Positions 23,690 to 34,473 are shown, counted from the first letter of the stretch. The stretch: DNA of 64,000 bases from Armigeres subalbatus (GCF_024139115.2 NC_085140.1:295521293-295585292), one strand, 5' to 3'. Made by a program: numbers and translations. The notes: generated by a model not told the origin, from the sequence alone.

Positions 23690-26230
23690 TTTGTCAACTG
23701 CGTGCTTACTGCAGACAAAATCACAAAAATACGTTTATTACGCTGTTCGCATTTGTCTTTTGACGATTTTTCCGATTTTCCCCTAAAGTAACTTTTTTTA
23801 ATTAACGTTTTTGTCTGACATGTTCCAGCTTGCAAGTGCGTTTGTTCCGTTTTTTTCATCGAAATGATCTGGCTCTTCTACTTCATGTTACTGAGTGAGG
23901 GAATCGTAAAAAGGCATGCTATGATGCTTTGTTTGTTAAACTTTTCACTTTTCACATGTTCATAATTCAAATTGTTCTATTTCAGCATCATTAGATTCTT
24001 TTCTAACGTTGAATCCAAACAAATAAACTCACCCGCTCTTGGTCATGGCTCTCTGTTCACTTTCATCTGACATATTCACTGAACCGTGAAATTGCTGCGC
24101 ATTCGCCTTTGTTTACGAGTGCCGGCATTTTCCCACGCATCATCATCATCCAGCGCACTCACGCAAACTCCCAACCCGCATCGAAACGAAACAAACAAAG
24201 CGTCGAATCGGATGCTGCTGCTGCTGCGCTGCTATTCCACACCCGCATCGACGATCATCATCATCCCACCGAAGAGACTTTCTTTCGGAAAACCTTCCTC
24301 GCATTTCTACCACCCTGACCATTTATTCGAGATCACTTTCATTCCGATCGTTCTTGTCGGTTTCCGAAGAAACAACATCATCACTCTAACTTTCACCTAC
24401 TCAGAGACTGAGTAAAATTGTATTGCCATCTCTTTTCTTCCCACGGAAATTTTACTCAGTTTCCGTCAAAAGCAGGATTACTCATAGTTTTGAGTTGTCC
24501 TGCTTTTGACGAAAATTGAGTAAAATTTCCGTGGGATAGAAAGAGAGCGCAATACAATTTTACTCAGTCACTGAGTAGGTGAAAGTTAGCGTGATCCCCG
24601 ATCGTCACGTAGATTGTCGGAAGCGAGATCAGTCTGCTGCTTGATCAGTGAAGATCACTGCCGCGCGCGCAGCATCATCTTCGTTGTTTTGACTTAAAAT
24701 GCTCTTCCTACGCATCTCAGCCTGCTCCGTTCGTTGACTCAACCGTGATCGTTGGAGCGTGAAATCGTTGCGCGCAGATCACACCACAAGACGCGCGATG
24801 CGCGCGCACTTCCGAGAACCGATGTAGGGTGAAGTTCTTTCGCTCAGTGCTGTCTGCGGGCGATGCAAGAGTCTTCTCGTAGTGAAGATGATGAACAAAC
24901 GCTAAATGAAAGATCGAAGGAGGAAAGCACGCAAGGCGCATGAATGAAATTAATTTGAAAATTCAACTAGGCATGATCGATCAAGTAATTGGATTCAGCT
25001 TTCTTAATCCAAACGTTCTGGATTGTGAATCCTTTGTAAAAACATTATTACCGAGACCAGCAAGAGAAGCTGACTTATCACTATGATAATTGCTGTGGCG
25101 GATAATCTGCCTCTATCGATGACATTTTTCAGCATCCGCTCAATGATGTATGCATTACCGTCTGTAAGAAGAACTAGTGCTGATAAATTTCGACTCATTC
25201 CATTGAACGCTGGAAGGCAAATCTAGTCAGTCATTTTATACCCCAGTAGTTTTTCATGTTAATGCCTCTTCTCAATTGAGATCCCAATCACTTGATTAAC
25301 AGGTGTTCAAAAAAAAAGGGAAATTGCAGGGAAAACATATTTTCTTTTTTAATAGGTATTGATGCTGGCGCTTATTGTGGCAAAGTCTTTCCAAAATTGG
25401 TTTCTCGGTAAGTTTTTGAACTGACATGATATGCACTAGTCGATCGAATGACAGCACTTTCTTTTATCAATTGAATAGACAGCACCTATACAATTGAGAT
25501 CTACGTAGGCCGTGCTCACATTCGGGTAAAAAAGCTCAAGACAAGCAGAAGACAAGGTAGGTTCGTAGGTTCGTAAAATAAATGACACTTCAAAAGTGAC
25601 GTATATTTTATCGCCACGTGGTGGAGTACAAAAGTAGGCATGCTAAAACATGTCAAGCATCGTCTTCGTTCAGCTTGTGCGAAGATCACATATTTATATT
25701 CAAACTTGATGCTTATCATCGTGCTGAGCCTGTCTTATTTTTTGTATGTCGGGATTGACATTGAGATCTCACGTTTAATAATTCGACTTTGGTTTGATCA
25801 TCACCAATCTTGCCAAGCAAATAAATCATCATATGACTAAAAATCTAACATAACATAATTTAATTTCTAACCTTACAATCTACAGTCCCTACAGTACCTT
25901 TTTTCTTTACTGAAAGTGTTGAAATGATTTCAATTGTTTTCAAAATATATCCAAGAAGTCAAATTAACATCAAACTGTGCTTGAGTTTAAAACTTGCGAT
26001 CAACAGTTGGGAAATTTTTGTTTTGTTACCTGAAGGCATTCTGGGTCATCCAAACTTCTCTTGATTTCGAAAGTAGAAATGAATTGTTACAACAGCAGAT
26101 TTTGTGTCACTCACAGCTCCGTAATGTATTCCATCATTGGTTAAAACGAATTTGCCGACGGATTATAGTTACAATAATTGCATTTCAGTAAAAAAAAAAC
26201 AATGCACGTATTTTGCAGAAATTAATTTCG
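23690..26230. other. Noncoding stretch with CpG-rich island, copy 2
   Basis: Partner of 5,190-7,390. No supported gene. CpG-rich patch at about 24,080-24,900, split by a MITE. A 66-codon frame at 25,640-25,840 has one hydrophobic segment (MLIIVLSLSYFLYVG), but its copy-1 partner is not open, so I do not call it a gene. Confidence 0.5.
24382..24594. mobile_element. 213-bp palindromic MITE
   Basis: The element folds back along nearly its whole length: the left end CACTCTAACTTTCACCTACT matches the reverse-complemented right end CACGCTAACTTTCACCTACT and continues inward past ACTGAGTAAAATTGTATTG. AT (or ATC) is duplicated at the borders. Copy 1 lacks it at about 5,858, giving a clean empty site. 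The family is not named here. Confidence 0.85.
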
Positions 26231-26240
26231 AATATTTGTT

Positions 26241-26246
26241 TATTTA
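26241..26246 (-). terminator. Poly(A) signal of gene A copy 2
   Basis: AATAAA on the minus strand about 40 nt after the stop codon, in a context (GTAAATAAACAAATATTCG) shared with copy 3. Confidence 0.6.
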
Positions 26247-26284
26247 CATATTTCACCACAGTCATTGCTTGTCATGTCCCATGT

Positions 26285-26695
26285 TTACAGCCAGTGCTTG
26301 TTATATCCGAGGCCATAACCGTATCCATATCCACCATAATTCCACTGTCCATTGTCCACAACCTTGGCACCAACGACGGCCACTGGTGAAGAGTATCCCC
26401 AGTTCTTGCCATACGCTGGCCAACTTCCATAAACGCTCGGGTAGGAGTACTTTCCATAAGCAACATCTGGGACCACAGCGATCTTACCGCCATACAAACC
26501 ACCGTAGGCTGGCCAAACCGTACTGGACTTCAGTGGCCATGGGTTGGAGTAGGTCACAACATCTTGAACGTACGGAGCGGGTGATGCATTGGCGACGATC
26601 GCCAACGTCATTGCAATAACAGCAATAGCGAACTGCAAACAACAGATTGTAAATCGTAGTGCATTTAATAGAAAGTTCAAATTAATTACCTTCAT
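26285..26695 (-). CDS. Secreted Gly/Tyr-rich protein, gene A (copy 2, intact)
   Basis: Exon 1 is only ATG AAG (26,690-26,695). A 57-nt GT...AG intron (26,633-26,689) follows, and exon 2 runs 26,285-26,632. The spliced protein has 117 aa: a signal peptide MKFAIAVIAMTLAIVANA, a middle region with YVQDVVTY, STVWPAYGGLYGG, VAVVGAKVVDN, and a tail GGYGYGYGLGYNKHWL. It has no cysteine after splicing, no transmembrane segment beyond the signal, and no Rebers-Riddiford chitin-binding consensus. The small size, the signal and the Gly/Tyr repeats resemble low-complexity insect cuticular or neuropeptide-like secreted proteins, so an extracellular structural role is inferred. The intron splitting off the first codons is typical of insect cuticle genes. 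The intron is stop-free and a multiple of three, so unspliced reading gives a 136-aa form. A TATA box lies 80 nt upstream of the ATG, and gene B is divergent. Confidence 0.88.
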   Translation of the reverse strand: MKVINLNFLLNALRFTICCLQFAIAVIAMTLAIVANASPAPYVQDVVTYSNPWPLKSSTVWPAYGGLYGGKIAVVPDVAYGKYSYPSVYGSWPAYGKNWGYSSPVAVVGAKVVDNGQWNYGGYGYGYGLGYNKHWL

Positions 26696-26774
26696 TATAG
26701 CGCTGCGGATTTAGTTGGTTTGATCTTCGGGAACACTGCTGGTTGACTGGTGAAGAGTCATTTTCAGTGATCCA

Positions 26775-26783
26775 TTTTATATA
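26775..26783 (-). promoter_or_regulatory. TATA box of gene A copy 2
   Basis: TATATAAAA on the minus strand, about 80 nt before the ATG, conserved in all three copies. Initiation is expected about 30 nt downstream, giving a leader of roughly 50 nt. Confidence 0.75.
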
Positions 26784-27064
26784 AATTGGTCAATGCTATA
26801 AACGAAGAGTCATGTGAGCAATTTCTTAGTGCTGCTGGTACATATAAAGTACTAACTACCTATATGACATTTTTTGATTATTTTTTCAGTACCTATTTAA
26901 ACTTTTTGGTATCACTTCATTGTGATTCTGTGTTCAATTTCCTCTAGACTGTTTGTCTGATTGCTCAGTTTGATCACAGAAATTCGACTTCCAGATAGTT
27001 CAATATCGATATAAAGTGTAGAACAAAGAATAGTTGATAAATAAATCGCGAACGATTCAACTTC

Positions 27065-27160
27065 ATATTTCAACATATATCGCATCCGCGTTACTGATCT
27101 TGAAAACGATATGATTGTTGATTATTGCTAGTAAAAGCAAAGAAATAAAAAGAACAAAAT
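27065..27160. promoter_or_regulatory. Conserved intergenic block of the A/B pair, copy 2
   Basis: It contains ATTTCAACATATATCGCATC, ACTGATCTTGAAAACGATAT and GCAAAGAAATAAAAAGAACA. All three are shared with copy 1 and with the more diverged, inverted copy 3. Its position between two TATA boxes suggests shared regulatory DNA; this is inferred from conservation alone. Confidence 0.5.
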
Positions 27161-27241
27161 CATTCATTGTGTTTGTTGACCAGTTTTTCGCCACCGGGTA
27201 TTTATGACACTTCCTATCTCTATTGAAATCGATTCAAACAG

Positions 27242-27249
27242 TATAAAAG
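27242..27249 (+). promoter_or_regulatory. TATA box of gene B copy 2
   Basis: TATAAAAG, 94 nt before the gene B ATG, conserved in copies 1 and 3 (39,576-39,583, minus). Confidence 0.75.
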
Positions 27250-27335
27250 CAAACGGGTTTACATACTTCACATCACATCAATTAATTGTTTCAACTGTGC
27301 AATAGGTTCTGGTTCTTTCAATCTAGAAAACGAAT

Positions 27336-27725
27336 ATGAAGGTAATGAAGAATATCGAATTTTATCTCAATCGTATAACATTTTCGTATTCTTCATAGGC
27401 CGTCAATGTCATCGTTGCTCTGGTTCTGGCCATCTGCGCCAATGCGTCCCCTTCGACATATGTTCAAGATGTAGTGACCTACGGCAACCCATGGTCTCTG
27501 AAGACCAGCACGGTGTGGCCAACCTACGCTGGATTGTACGACGATAAGGTCACTGTCGTACCAGATGTTGGCTATGGAAAGTACGCATATCCGAACGTGT
27601 ATGGAAGTTTGCCTGTGTATGGCAAGGACTGGAGATCATCCGTACCAGTTGTAACTGTTGGTGCGAAGGTTGTCGACAATATCGGTTATGGATATGGACT
27701 GGGACATAACAACTATTGGTATTAG
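27336..27725 (+). CDS. Secreted Tyr-rich protein, gene B (copy 2, intact)
   Basis: ATG AAG (27,336-27,341) is followed by a 57-nt GT...AG intron (27,342-27,398), and exon 2 runs 27,399-27,725. The spliced protein has 110 aa: signal peptide MKAVNVIVALVLAICANA, then YVQDVVTYGNPWSLKTSTVW, VTVVPDVGYGKYAYPNVYGS, VVTVGAKVVDN and a tail IGYGYGLGHNNYWY. It is clearly a paralogue of gene A, sharing gene structure and the blocks YVQDVVTY, STVWP, VVPDV, YGKY.YP.VYGS and VGAKVVDN. Unlike gene A, the intron ends in an in-frame TAG, so retention would truncate the product. It has its own TATA box and an AATAAA signal at 27,750-27,755. An extracellular structural role (cuticle-like) is inferred from composition and signal peptide only. 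Confidence 0.85.
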
Positions 27726-27749
27726 TTATCATGTCTTTTCCTTTCTTAT

Positions 27750-27755
27750 AATAAA
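27750..27755 (+). terminator. Poly(A) signal of gene B copy 2
   Basis: AATAAA 25 nt after the stop codon. Confidence 0.6.
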
Positions 27756-28404
27756 GAAGTAATTCCACAGTGCATTCCTTCGTTAATTTTTTTTTTATTG
27801 GAAATCATATTTCACTATCCAACAACTTAACCTCCAATAAGTGATACTGCTTTCGTTAAAACAAATTGAGCTTAGGGCCGATTGATCACCTTCACCTCAC
27901 CTCCTGTTGATTTCATTGGCGTTGGCTCAGTTTTATCACGTTTTATTTTCACTGCTCACTTTGGATGTAAATCGTGAAATTCCTTTGGAAATACCCAAAG
28001 AAAATTTGAAAAGCAATTCTAAGAAAATGTCGAAAATTCCTTTACGAATTCCTTTAACAGTTTCGTCAGAAATTCTTTTAAATATTTATTTGGAAATTTC
28101 TTTGTAAAATTTCTTCTGAAACACCTAAGGACTATCTTTCGGATATTCCTCAGGAATACATACAGAAGTTATTCAAGCGTCGGATGTCACTTTGGGAGAA
28201 ATTCTTCGGAAATTTCTGCAGGAATTTCTTTGGAAACTTCTTTAGGAAATTGTTTGAAAATTGATTTCATGACTTCTTACGGAATATGTTTTAGGAAATC
28301 CTTCAGAAATTCTTTTGAGAACTTCTCCCGGAATTCACTCCAGGAATAATTTGGAAAATAACGCCAGGAATTCCCGAATGATTCCTAAAATAATTTCTGA
28401 AGTA

Positions 28405-28584
28405 GGGGAAATGACGACTTTGGCAGGTTTTGTTCTATTATTGTCAGGGGGTTTTTGTTGACCAAATTTTATGAAATTCTTTGATATGCAGAGAATGTTT
28501 AGGCCAAATTTGAGAATATGTAATTGGTTATAGAAAACCCCCTGCCAATAATAGAACAAAACCTGCCAAAGCCGTAATTTCCCC
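28405..28584. mobile_element. 180-bp MITE with TA duplication
   Basis: The ends are long inverted repeats: the left GGGGAAATGACGACTTTGGC matches the reverse-complemented right GGGGAAATTACGGCTTTGGC and the match continues over about 50 bp (CAGGTTTTGTTCTATTATTG). TA lies on both sides (28,403-28,404 and 28,585-28,586). This looks like a nonautonomous Tc1/mariner-type MITE. Confidence 0.8.
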
Positions 28585-28632
28585 TAACTCCATCAAAAAA
28601 ATAAATAAATTAAGGGCCATTCGTAGGCCTCT

Positions 28633-28926
28633 TCATATTCTTCTTCATTGGCATTACATCCCCCAGTGGGACATTGCCGCCTCGCAGCTAAGTGTTCATT
28701 AAGCACTTCCACAGTTATTAACTGCGAGGTTTCTAAGCCAAGTTACCATTTCTGCATTCGTATATTCGCTTCGAGGCTAACATGATGATACTTTTATGCC
28801 CAGGGAAGTCGAGACAATTTCCAATCCGAAAATTGTCTAGACCGGCACCGGGAATCGAACCCAGCCACCCTCAGCATGATCCTAATTTGTAGCTGCGCAT
28901 CTTACCGTACGGCTTAGGAGGATCCC
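28633..28926 (-). mobile_element. Feilai: Feilai SINE, full length, minus strand
   Basis: Read on the minus strand it has a tRNA-like head with a B-box (GGTTCGATTCCC), the conserved body (AATTGTCTCGACTTCCC, CATAAAAGTATCATCATG, AACCTCGCAGTTAATAACTG) and a GAAGAA-rich tail. Feilai is a tRNA-related SINE first described in Aedes aegypti. A 12-bp target duplication TCGTAGGCCTCT flanks it (28,621-28,632 and 28,927-28,938). Insertion would use the machinery of a partner LINE. Confidence 0.92.
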
Positions 28927-28939
28927 TCGTAGGCCTCTA

Positions 28940-29900
28940 GGAATTTCTAATAAAATTTCCAAAGGAATGTCCGAAGGAATTCCTGAACAAATTCGAAAGA
29001 ATTTCCTCCTAGAGTTTCCAAAAGGATTTTTTTTAAGAAATCCCTGTAATAATCTCTGCAACAATTTCTTTAAGAAAATTCGAAAATCCCTAAACCAATT
29101 TCCACAGAAATTCCTAAATCAGTTTTCAAAAGAAATCGTAAGGAAATTTCCGAACGAGTTCTCCTAAAGGAATTTCGGAAGGTTCCTTGAAATAATTCCC
29201 ATAGGTTTTTCCGAAGTATTTTCCGTAGGAAACCGACCAAATTTCCAAAGGAATTTCCAATGAAATTTCTTAGAGAACTTCCGAACAATTTTTTTTAAAC
29301 ATTAGGTAAAAAAACGATGAAAACTTGGAAGGAATTTCCGAAGAAATTCTCAAAACGCAAGTACTCCTTAAGGATTTGTTCAAGATTTTCCTATAGGAAT
29401 TTTCGAAGGAATATGTTGATGCATTTCCAAAGAATTTCTCGATCTATCTCCGACATAATTTCTTGAGCATTGGTGAAGTATCTGGCAGAATTTCTGAAAA
29501 AATAGTTAAAAGAATTCCTGAAGGAAATTCCGGAGGAATTTCAAATAGAATTCTTAGACCAATTTCTGAAGCAACTTTCGAAAGAATAACTTGAAGAGTT
29601 TTTGAAAAAAAATCTAGATTCTTCTGCGGAGGATTTTTGAAGAAACCCCTTGGGAAGAGTGAAGAAATTCATGATGAAATTCCTGGAGAAATTTTTGAAG
29701 GCATGGCTCAAGGAATTTCTGGATTACAAATCGAATTAATTCCTGATGGTATTTTTTCGAAAAAAAAAATGTCTGGAGGATTTTCCGAATAAGCTTTTGA
29801 ATAAATTTCTGAAAAATCACCCTAGATGAGTAATGGACAAATTTCCGAAGCAACTATTGAAGAAAATTCCCAAGTAATTCTTGGGAATATCCTAGGAAGC
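28940..29900. repeat. Degenerate GGAATTTC-type minisatellite
   Basis: Imperfect units such as AAAGGAATTTCCGAA. No gene. Confidence 0.65.
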
Positions 29901-29939
29901 AGGATGAAGGATCGACTGCAATCCCGATATTTGTCTTCC

Positions 29940-30177
29940 CTTGTCATAACACGAGTTTGTACAATCCCATTTAATTCCACCACTTAATTGTACCTTGACA
30001 GACACGTATTTCGACCTCAACAGTAAGGTCGTCTTCAGTGTCTCGTACTTGACTCGACTCGTCGTACTTGACGAGACACTGAAGACGACCTTACTGTTGA
30101 GGTCGAAATGCGTATCTGTCAAGGTACAATTAAGTGGTGGAATTAAATGGGATTGTACAAACTCGTGTTATGACAAG
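29940..30177. mobile_element. Near-perfect palindromic element, 238 bp
   Basis: The left arm 29,940-30,046 and right arm 30,071-30,177 are almost exact inverted copies (both begin CTTGTCATAACACGAGTTTG when read outward-in), with a 24-nt loop. The word CCGATATTT flanks a slightly larger interval at 29,924-29,932 and 30,196-30,204 and could be a 9-bp target duplication. Identical Met-Thr-Asp frames on both strands are a consequence of the symmetry, not genes. Confidence 0.85.
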
Positions 30178-30439
30178 TTCAAAATAATTTTCTTACCGAT
30201 ATTTTTGTTTTTTTTTTGCAAGTCTTAATTTCAGTTTCAAAACATTGTTTTACTACTGTTCGAATTTCCGAAGTAATTCCCGGAGAAATTTCAGGCAGAA
30301 TTCATGAAGGAATGTTTTGAGATGTCCCTGAACGAATTTGTGCACGAGTTTCTTGTAAATTCCTGCACGTAAAAAAATTTAATGTTATTTATTATTAATA
30401 TTTCTGATACTTTTTCGCCAAAGCAATCACTTAATGATA

Positions 30440-31589
30440 TCTCGCTTAACTTTTCAAAAGGACCTAAGTAACATTTTTTCATGAATTAATTTGAGTACTG
30501 CAATCAAAAGCTTTAATGTTTTTCTGTTGATTGCGCTGTTCAAATTAATTCATGAAAAAAATGTTACTTCCCAAGTAACATTTCAAGTTTTATTCCGCTC
30601 TAGGAACGGTTCTCAAGATCAAATATTAAGATCTAACAATAAAACCCACTACCACACGACAACCTTTTAATGACCACTATAAGATAAGGATATGGCCAAG
30701 TGACCCACTCTGAATAACCACTATAAACCTATTATAAAAGTATTTAGAAACCCTTTTTAAACCACCCGCAAAAAAGGGAATTTGGCTGCGGCAGCTGTCA
30801 AAAATGTCGCTATTGAAAAGAGAAACAAAACAGCAAAATAATAACAAAATAAACTGTTGATGAAAATCATGATGAGGATGACTGCAAAATAATATTTTTT
30901 CAGGATTGTTTTTTTTTCATTTCACTACCATCGAAATAAGGTGCGCGTTCGATTTCATGGTGAAAGTTAGTGAAAAAATAACATTGAACAGCACGCGCCC
31001 TCAAAATAACGTAATTCTGGTCATTACATTTTAAATAATCATTACGGAAATCTCGTAAATCGTCACCGATTCTATCGATATTCCACCCCAATATATTTGT
31101 AATGCAAATAAATTGCCAAAAAAGTGTTTTGCTTGGTAAAAACATCGCCTAATCATAATTTTCAGTGATAAATTTCATTTATATGAAAAAGCTTCTTCGT
31201 TTTCAATATGGCCATCATAAATTTTCATCATAAAAATGTTGCTCTTATCAAACACTGTTATAAACTTTTTGCAATGCAAATATTTTTATTAGAGTTATTC
31301 ATTTGACCATATTACGACCAGAGAATGTGGATTTGTACGAGTTTTGCAAATGGGATTTATTATGGTCTTCATCACAACCGTAAAGCAGCTCATAAGGTCA
31401 ATAGGCGTTTAGCATTTGAAGCTTTTTCAGTATGTTTATGAGAGGTTTATTGATAGCAATAAGAGCGACAATAAAACCGAGCAACTAGCTAGGGTTATTG
31501 CTATTATAAATCTTCTATAAGAATTAAATAAATCCAAGAAGCATGGAAATTGTTACTTGGGTTAGGTCCTTTTGAAAAGTTAAGCGAGA
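30440..31589. mobile_element. Palindromic element split by a nested insertion
   Basis: The left end TCTCGCTTAACTTTTCAAAA matches the reverse-complemented right end at 31,570-31,589. The inner arms AAGTAACATTTTTTCATGAA (from 30,467) and TTCATGAAAAAAATGTTACT (about 30,549-30,568) form the centre of the foldback. Removing 30,570-31,561 restores one continuous palindrome of about 160 bp. Confidence 0.8.
30570..31561. mobile_element. 992-bp element with CCCAAGTAAC ends, nested
   Basis: It starts CCCAAGTAACATTTC and its reverse-complemented end starts CCCAAGTAACAATTTCC. TT is repeated at both borders (30,568-30,569 and 31,562-31,563). A shorter relative with the same ends lies at 60,374-60,636. 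The interior is AT-rich with no convincing coding capacity, so it is nonautonomous. Confidence 0.8.
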
Positions 31590-31699
31590 AATGTATAAGA
31601 AAAAACTTACACATCGTATTAGTCACATACATTCCGAAACTTACACTTTTCATTAATTTATGAATGTTATTAGATTTTTGATGTGGGATCATTCATTAG

Positions 31700-31995
31700 G
31701 TGGCATAATGAAGAGTATAAGTATTTTTGAATGGTTTTTTGCCATTATATATAAGGTTATTTTTTACGTGTGTAAAAATCTAGAAATCAATATGAAAGTT
31801 CTAATAGGCATTTGTATGGAAATTTAATACACCCGATTCTGTTTTTACACGGATTTTTGCAAAGTTGCTGCATTTTGCATAATTGAGTCGAGAAATCATA
31901 AAACATTTTTTACACGGATTTTCGGAATTTGAACTGAAAACTTTTTTTACACGGAACGCATCCCCCGTGTAAAAAAAGACTCAGGTGTACCTTCA
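31700..31995. repeat. Noncoding repeat with TTTTTACACGG words
   Basis: TTTTACACGGA occurs three times in direct orientation (about 31,846, 31,908 and 31,945) and once inverted (CCGTGTAAAAAAAG at about 31,964). It is probably a decayed terminal-inverted-repeat element. Confidence 0.45.
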
Positions 31996-31999
31996 TAAA

Positions 32000-33230
32000 A
32001 GTACCTTCAGAAATTCGTTCAGAAATTTTTGATCAAAATCTATTCAGGTTGTTCTTCGGGAACTCCTTCAAGAATGCATTCTGAAATTCCTTCTGGAAAA
32101 CATTTGGAAATTCCTTCAGAAATTCTTTTGGAAACTCCCTCAGGAATAATTTATAAAATTCCCCCTGTAGTTCATTTGAATATTCCACCAGGGATTCTTT
32201 CGGAAAACCTCTCCAGAAATTCCTTTAGTAAAATAATATAAAATTCTTGCAGGAATTTTTCTGAAAATTTTGTTGGAAGAATTCTTCCGGAAAAGTAAGG
32301 AAGAATGAAATGGAGATAGGACAAATGAAATTTACGAAGGATTCCTAAAATAATTTTCAAAGGATTTTTAGAAGAGGCTGAATGAATGCTCAAAGGAAAT
32401 CCGGAGGAATTTTAAAAGGAATCTCCGAAGGTATAAAGGAATTTCGGTAAGGGTTGCTAAAAATCCGGAGGAATGATCGAAGGAATTCCTAGAAGAATTT
32501 TCGAAAGAACTTCTTTTGGAAGTTCTGAAGTAATTCCTGAGGTAAATTTCAAAGGAATTTTCTTTCTAGAGGTATTCCTTAAACAATTTCCGTAGGTGCT
32601 GTAGGTACTGAAGGAGTTTTTTGACGAATTATTTTCGGAAATTCCTCTAGAAATTCCTTCAGAAATTCTTCTAAGGATTTCTTCGAGAATTCCTTTCAAG
32701 ATTCTTTTTGGGATTTCTTCCAAAAATCTTTCAGAAATTCCTTTAAGAATAGCTATGGTAATTGTTTAAGGAAACTCTTCCGAAATTTCTTCAGGAAAAT
32801 TCCATTTATGAATTCCTTTGAAAAATGCTTTAAGGCTTTAAGGATTTCTGCCGGAATTGAATTAGGAGGTCCTTCCTTCTTTTTTTAATGAATTGCGTCA
32901 GCAATTATTTCAATAAAGTATCAAACAAATTCTTCCAGTAATTCGTCAGGAAATCCCTTCCGAAAATATATTAAAAAATCCCTTGGAATTCCCTTGCAAT
33001 TTCCCTTTTTTGCGAAGATTGCTTCAAGAATTCCTTCAAAAGGAAGTTCGCATTGAAATTTCGAATGAATTCACAAAGGCGCTTCAGAGGATTTTCCGAA
33101 GAAATCTGTGGAAGAATGTTAAAAGGAATTAATGACTTAATTTTCTAAATTATTCCAGGAGAGAATTCCTGAAGTGGAAAATTTTTTTGAAGGATTTTAC
33201 TAACTTTATAAACTTTTGCAAACCTTTTGC
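32000..33230. repeat. Degenerate GGAATTTC-type repeat, copy 2
   Basis: From 32,553 onward this is the partner of 9,056-9,840. No gene. Confidence 0.65.
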
Positions 33231-34473
33231 AAGTAATTCGGACAAAGATCCAAAAAGTTTGTCTACAAATACACGCACACACACATACATACATACATAC
33301 AGACATCACCTGCGACATCACCATACAGTCATCACCTGGGCTGCGAAATGGTGAGTTGACGTCTGAGAAGGAGCGACCTACACAGCTCTGGTCCTCACAA
33401 GTTCCAATCTCACGCTTCCACGGATCTTCCGATGACAATCGAACGCCAGCTAAGGGTTTTTGTACTTACTGGTAGTGTAGCCTGGGTACTGTTGTGCTCC
33501 TGACATCAGCTAGAATGAGGGGGTGCGACCAACGGGACCATCGTCCTAACCCCTAATTCCAAGGCGTTAAGCGACCCGTGCCGAGGGATGCATGGCAAGG
33601 GGATGAAATAATAGGCTAGGCCTTTAACGGAGCCTGTAGTACCAGGGAACCCTCCACAGTAATTGTCCCTTACCGGGTCATGCTGGGCTCTGGCGTGGTG
33701 GACCTGTTTTCCCGAGCAACTGGTGGGACCAAAAATGGAAAACCAAGTCAATTTTTCAATTAGTGGTAGTAGTGTAGACGACAACCCCTTCGCAAGAGGT
33801 GGGTTGTTCAGGTCTCCACCTAGGAGGTCAGAGGCAATAGTCAGCAGCTCGGTGCGCAGCGCCAGCGTGGGTCACTTATGCTTCTCCCCGGCTACGCCGG
33901 TAGTGGTTATAGACGGCCCATGGCTTGTGAGGGCGATGAACCGCAAACGCGATGGGCTTTCGGCCTTCGAGGTGGCGATGGAACAGCGAAGACGGAGGTG
34001 CAAAAGTCTACCCAGACTGAGGTTCAAGTTTTCGCGGGCACGTCGGGGGTGACTGCTCAAACGGAGCAGACATAAAAAAGGGGGAAACAATCTCCAGGGG
34101 ATGAGCTCCCTGGGGGCCGCTCCAAATCGCGGAGGGTTACTACCCCGAACAAGGGTAGTGGGGCTGGGAAGCTGAACCCCGGCCGGGTACCTCCAAAACC
34201 GGGGGAGGAAGGACCTGGAAAAGTCCATCCACCCAGGAAAGACGGTGGTAAGGGGTTACGGCAGGCTGAGAGCTCTCAGCCGCACCAGACCAGGGAAATA
34301 GAGGGGGATGACGCCTCCTGGACCCTGGTCAAGAACAAGAGGAAACCATAGACGTCAAGGGCCGAAAAGAAGGCCCAGGCGAATGAGGGTAGCAAGAAGT
34401 CTAGGGTAGGCGAAAATCGCTCCAGGGGCGATGCCTAGTCATCAAGACGGACGAGGCTAAGTACTCGGATGTT

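Larger units (their letters stand above)
27889..32550. other. Block present only in copy 2
   Basis: Copy 1 runs directly from the equivalent of 27,888 to the equivalent of 32,553. The 4.7 kb missing there consists of minisatellite (27,960-28,400; 28,940-29,900; 32,000-32,550) and the mobile elements listed separately. No host gene was found in it. Confidence 0.8.

Noticed and set aside
29892..30228. Two nearly identical 76-77-codon proteins on opposite strands
   Set aside because: Produced by the palindrome; neither has codon structure independent of the symmetry.
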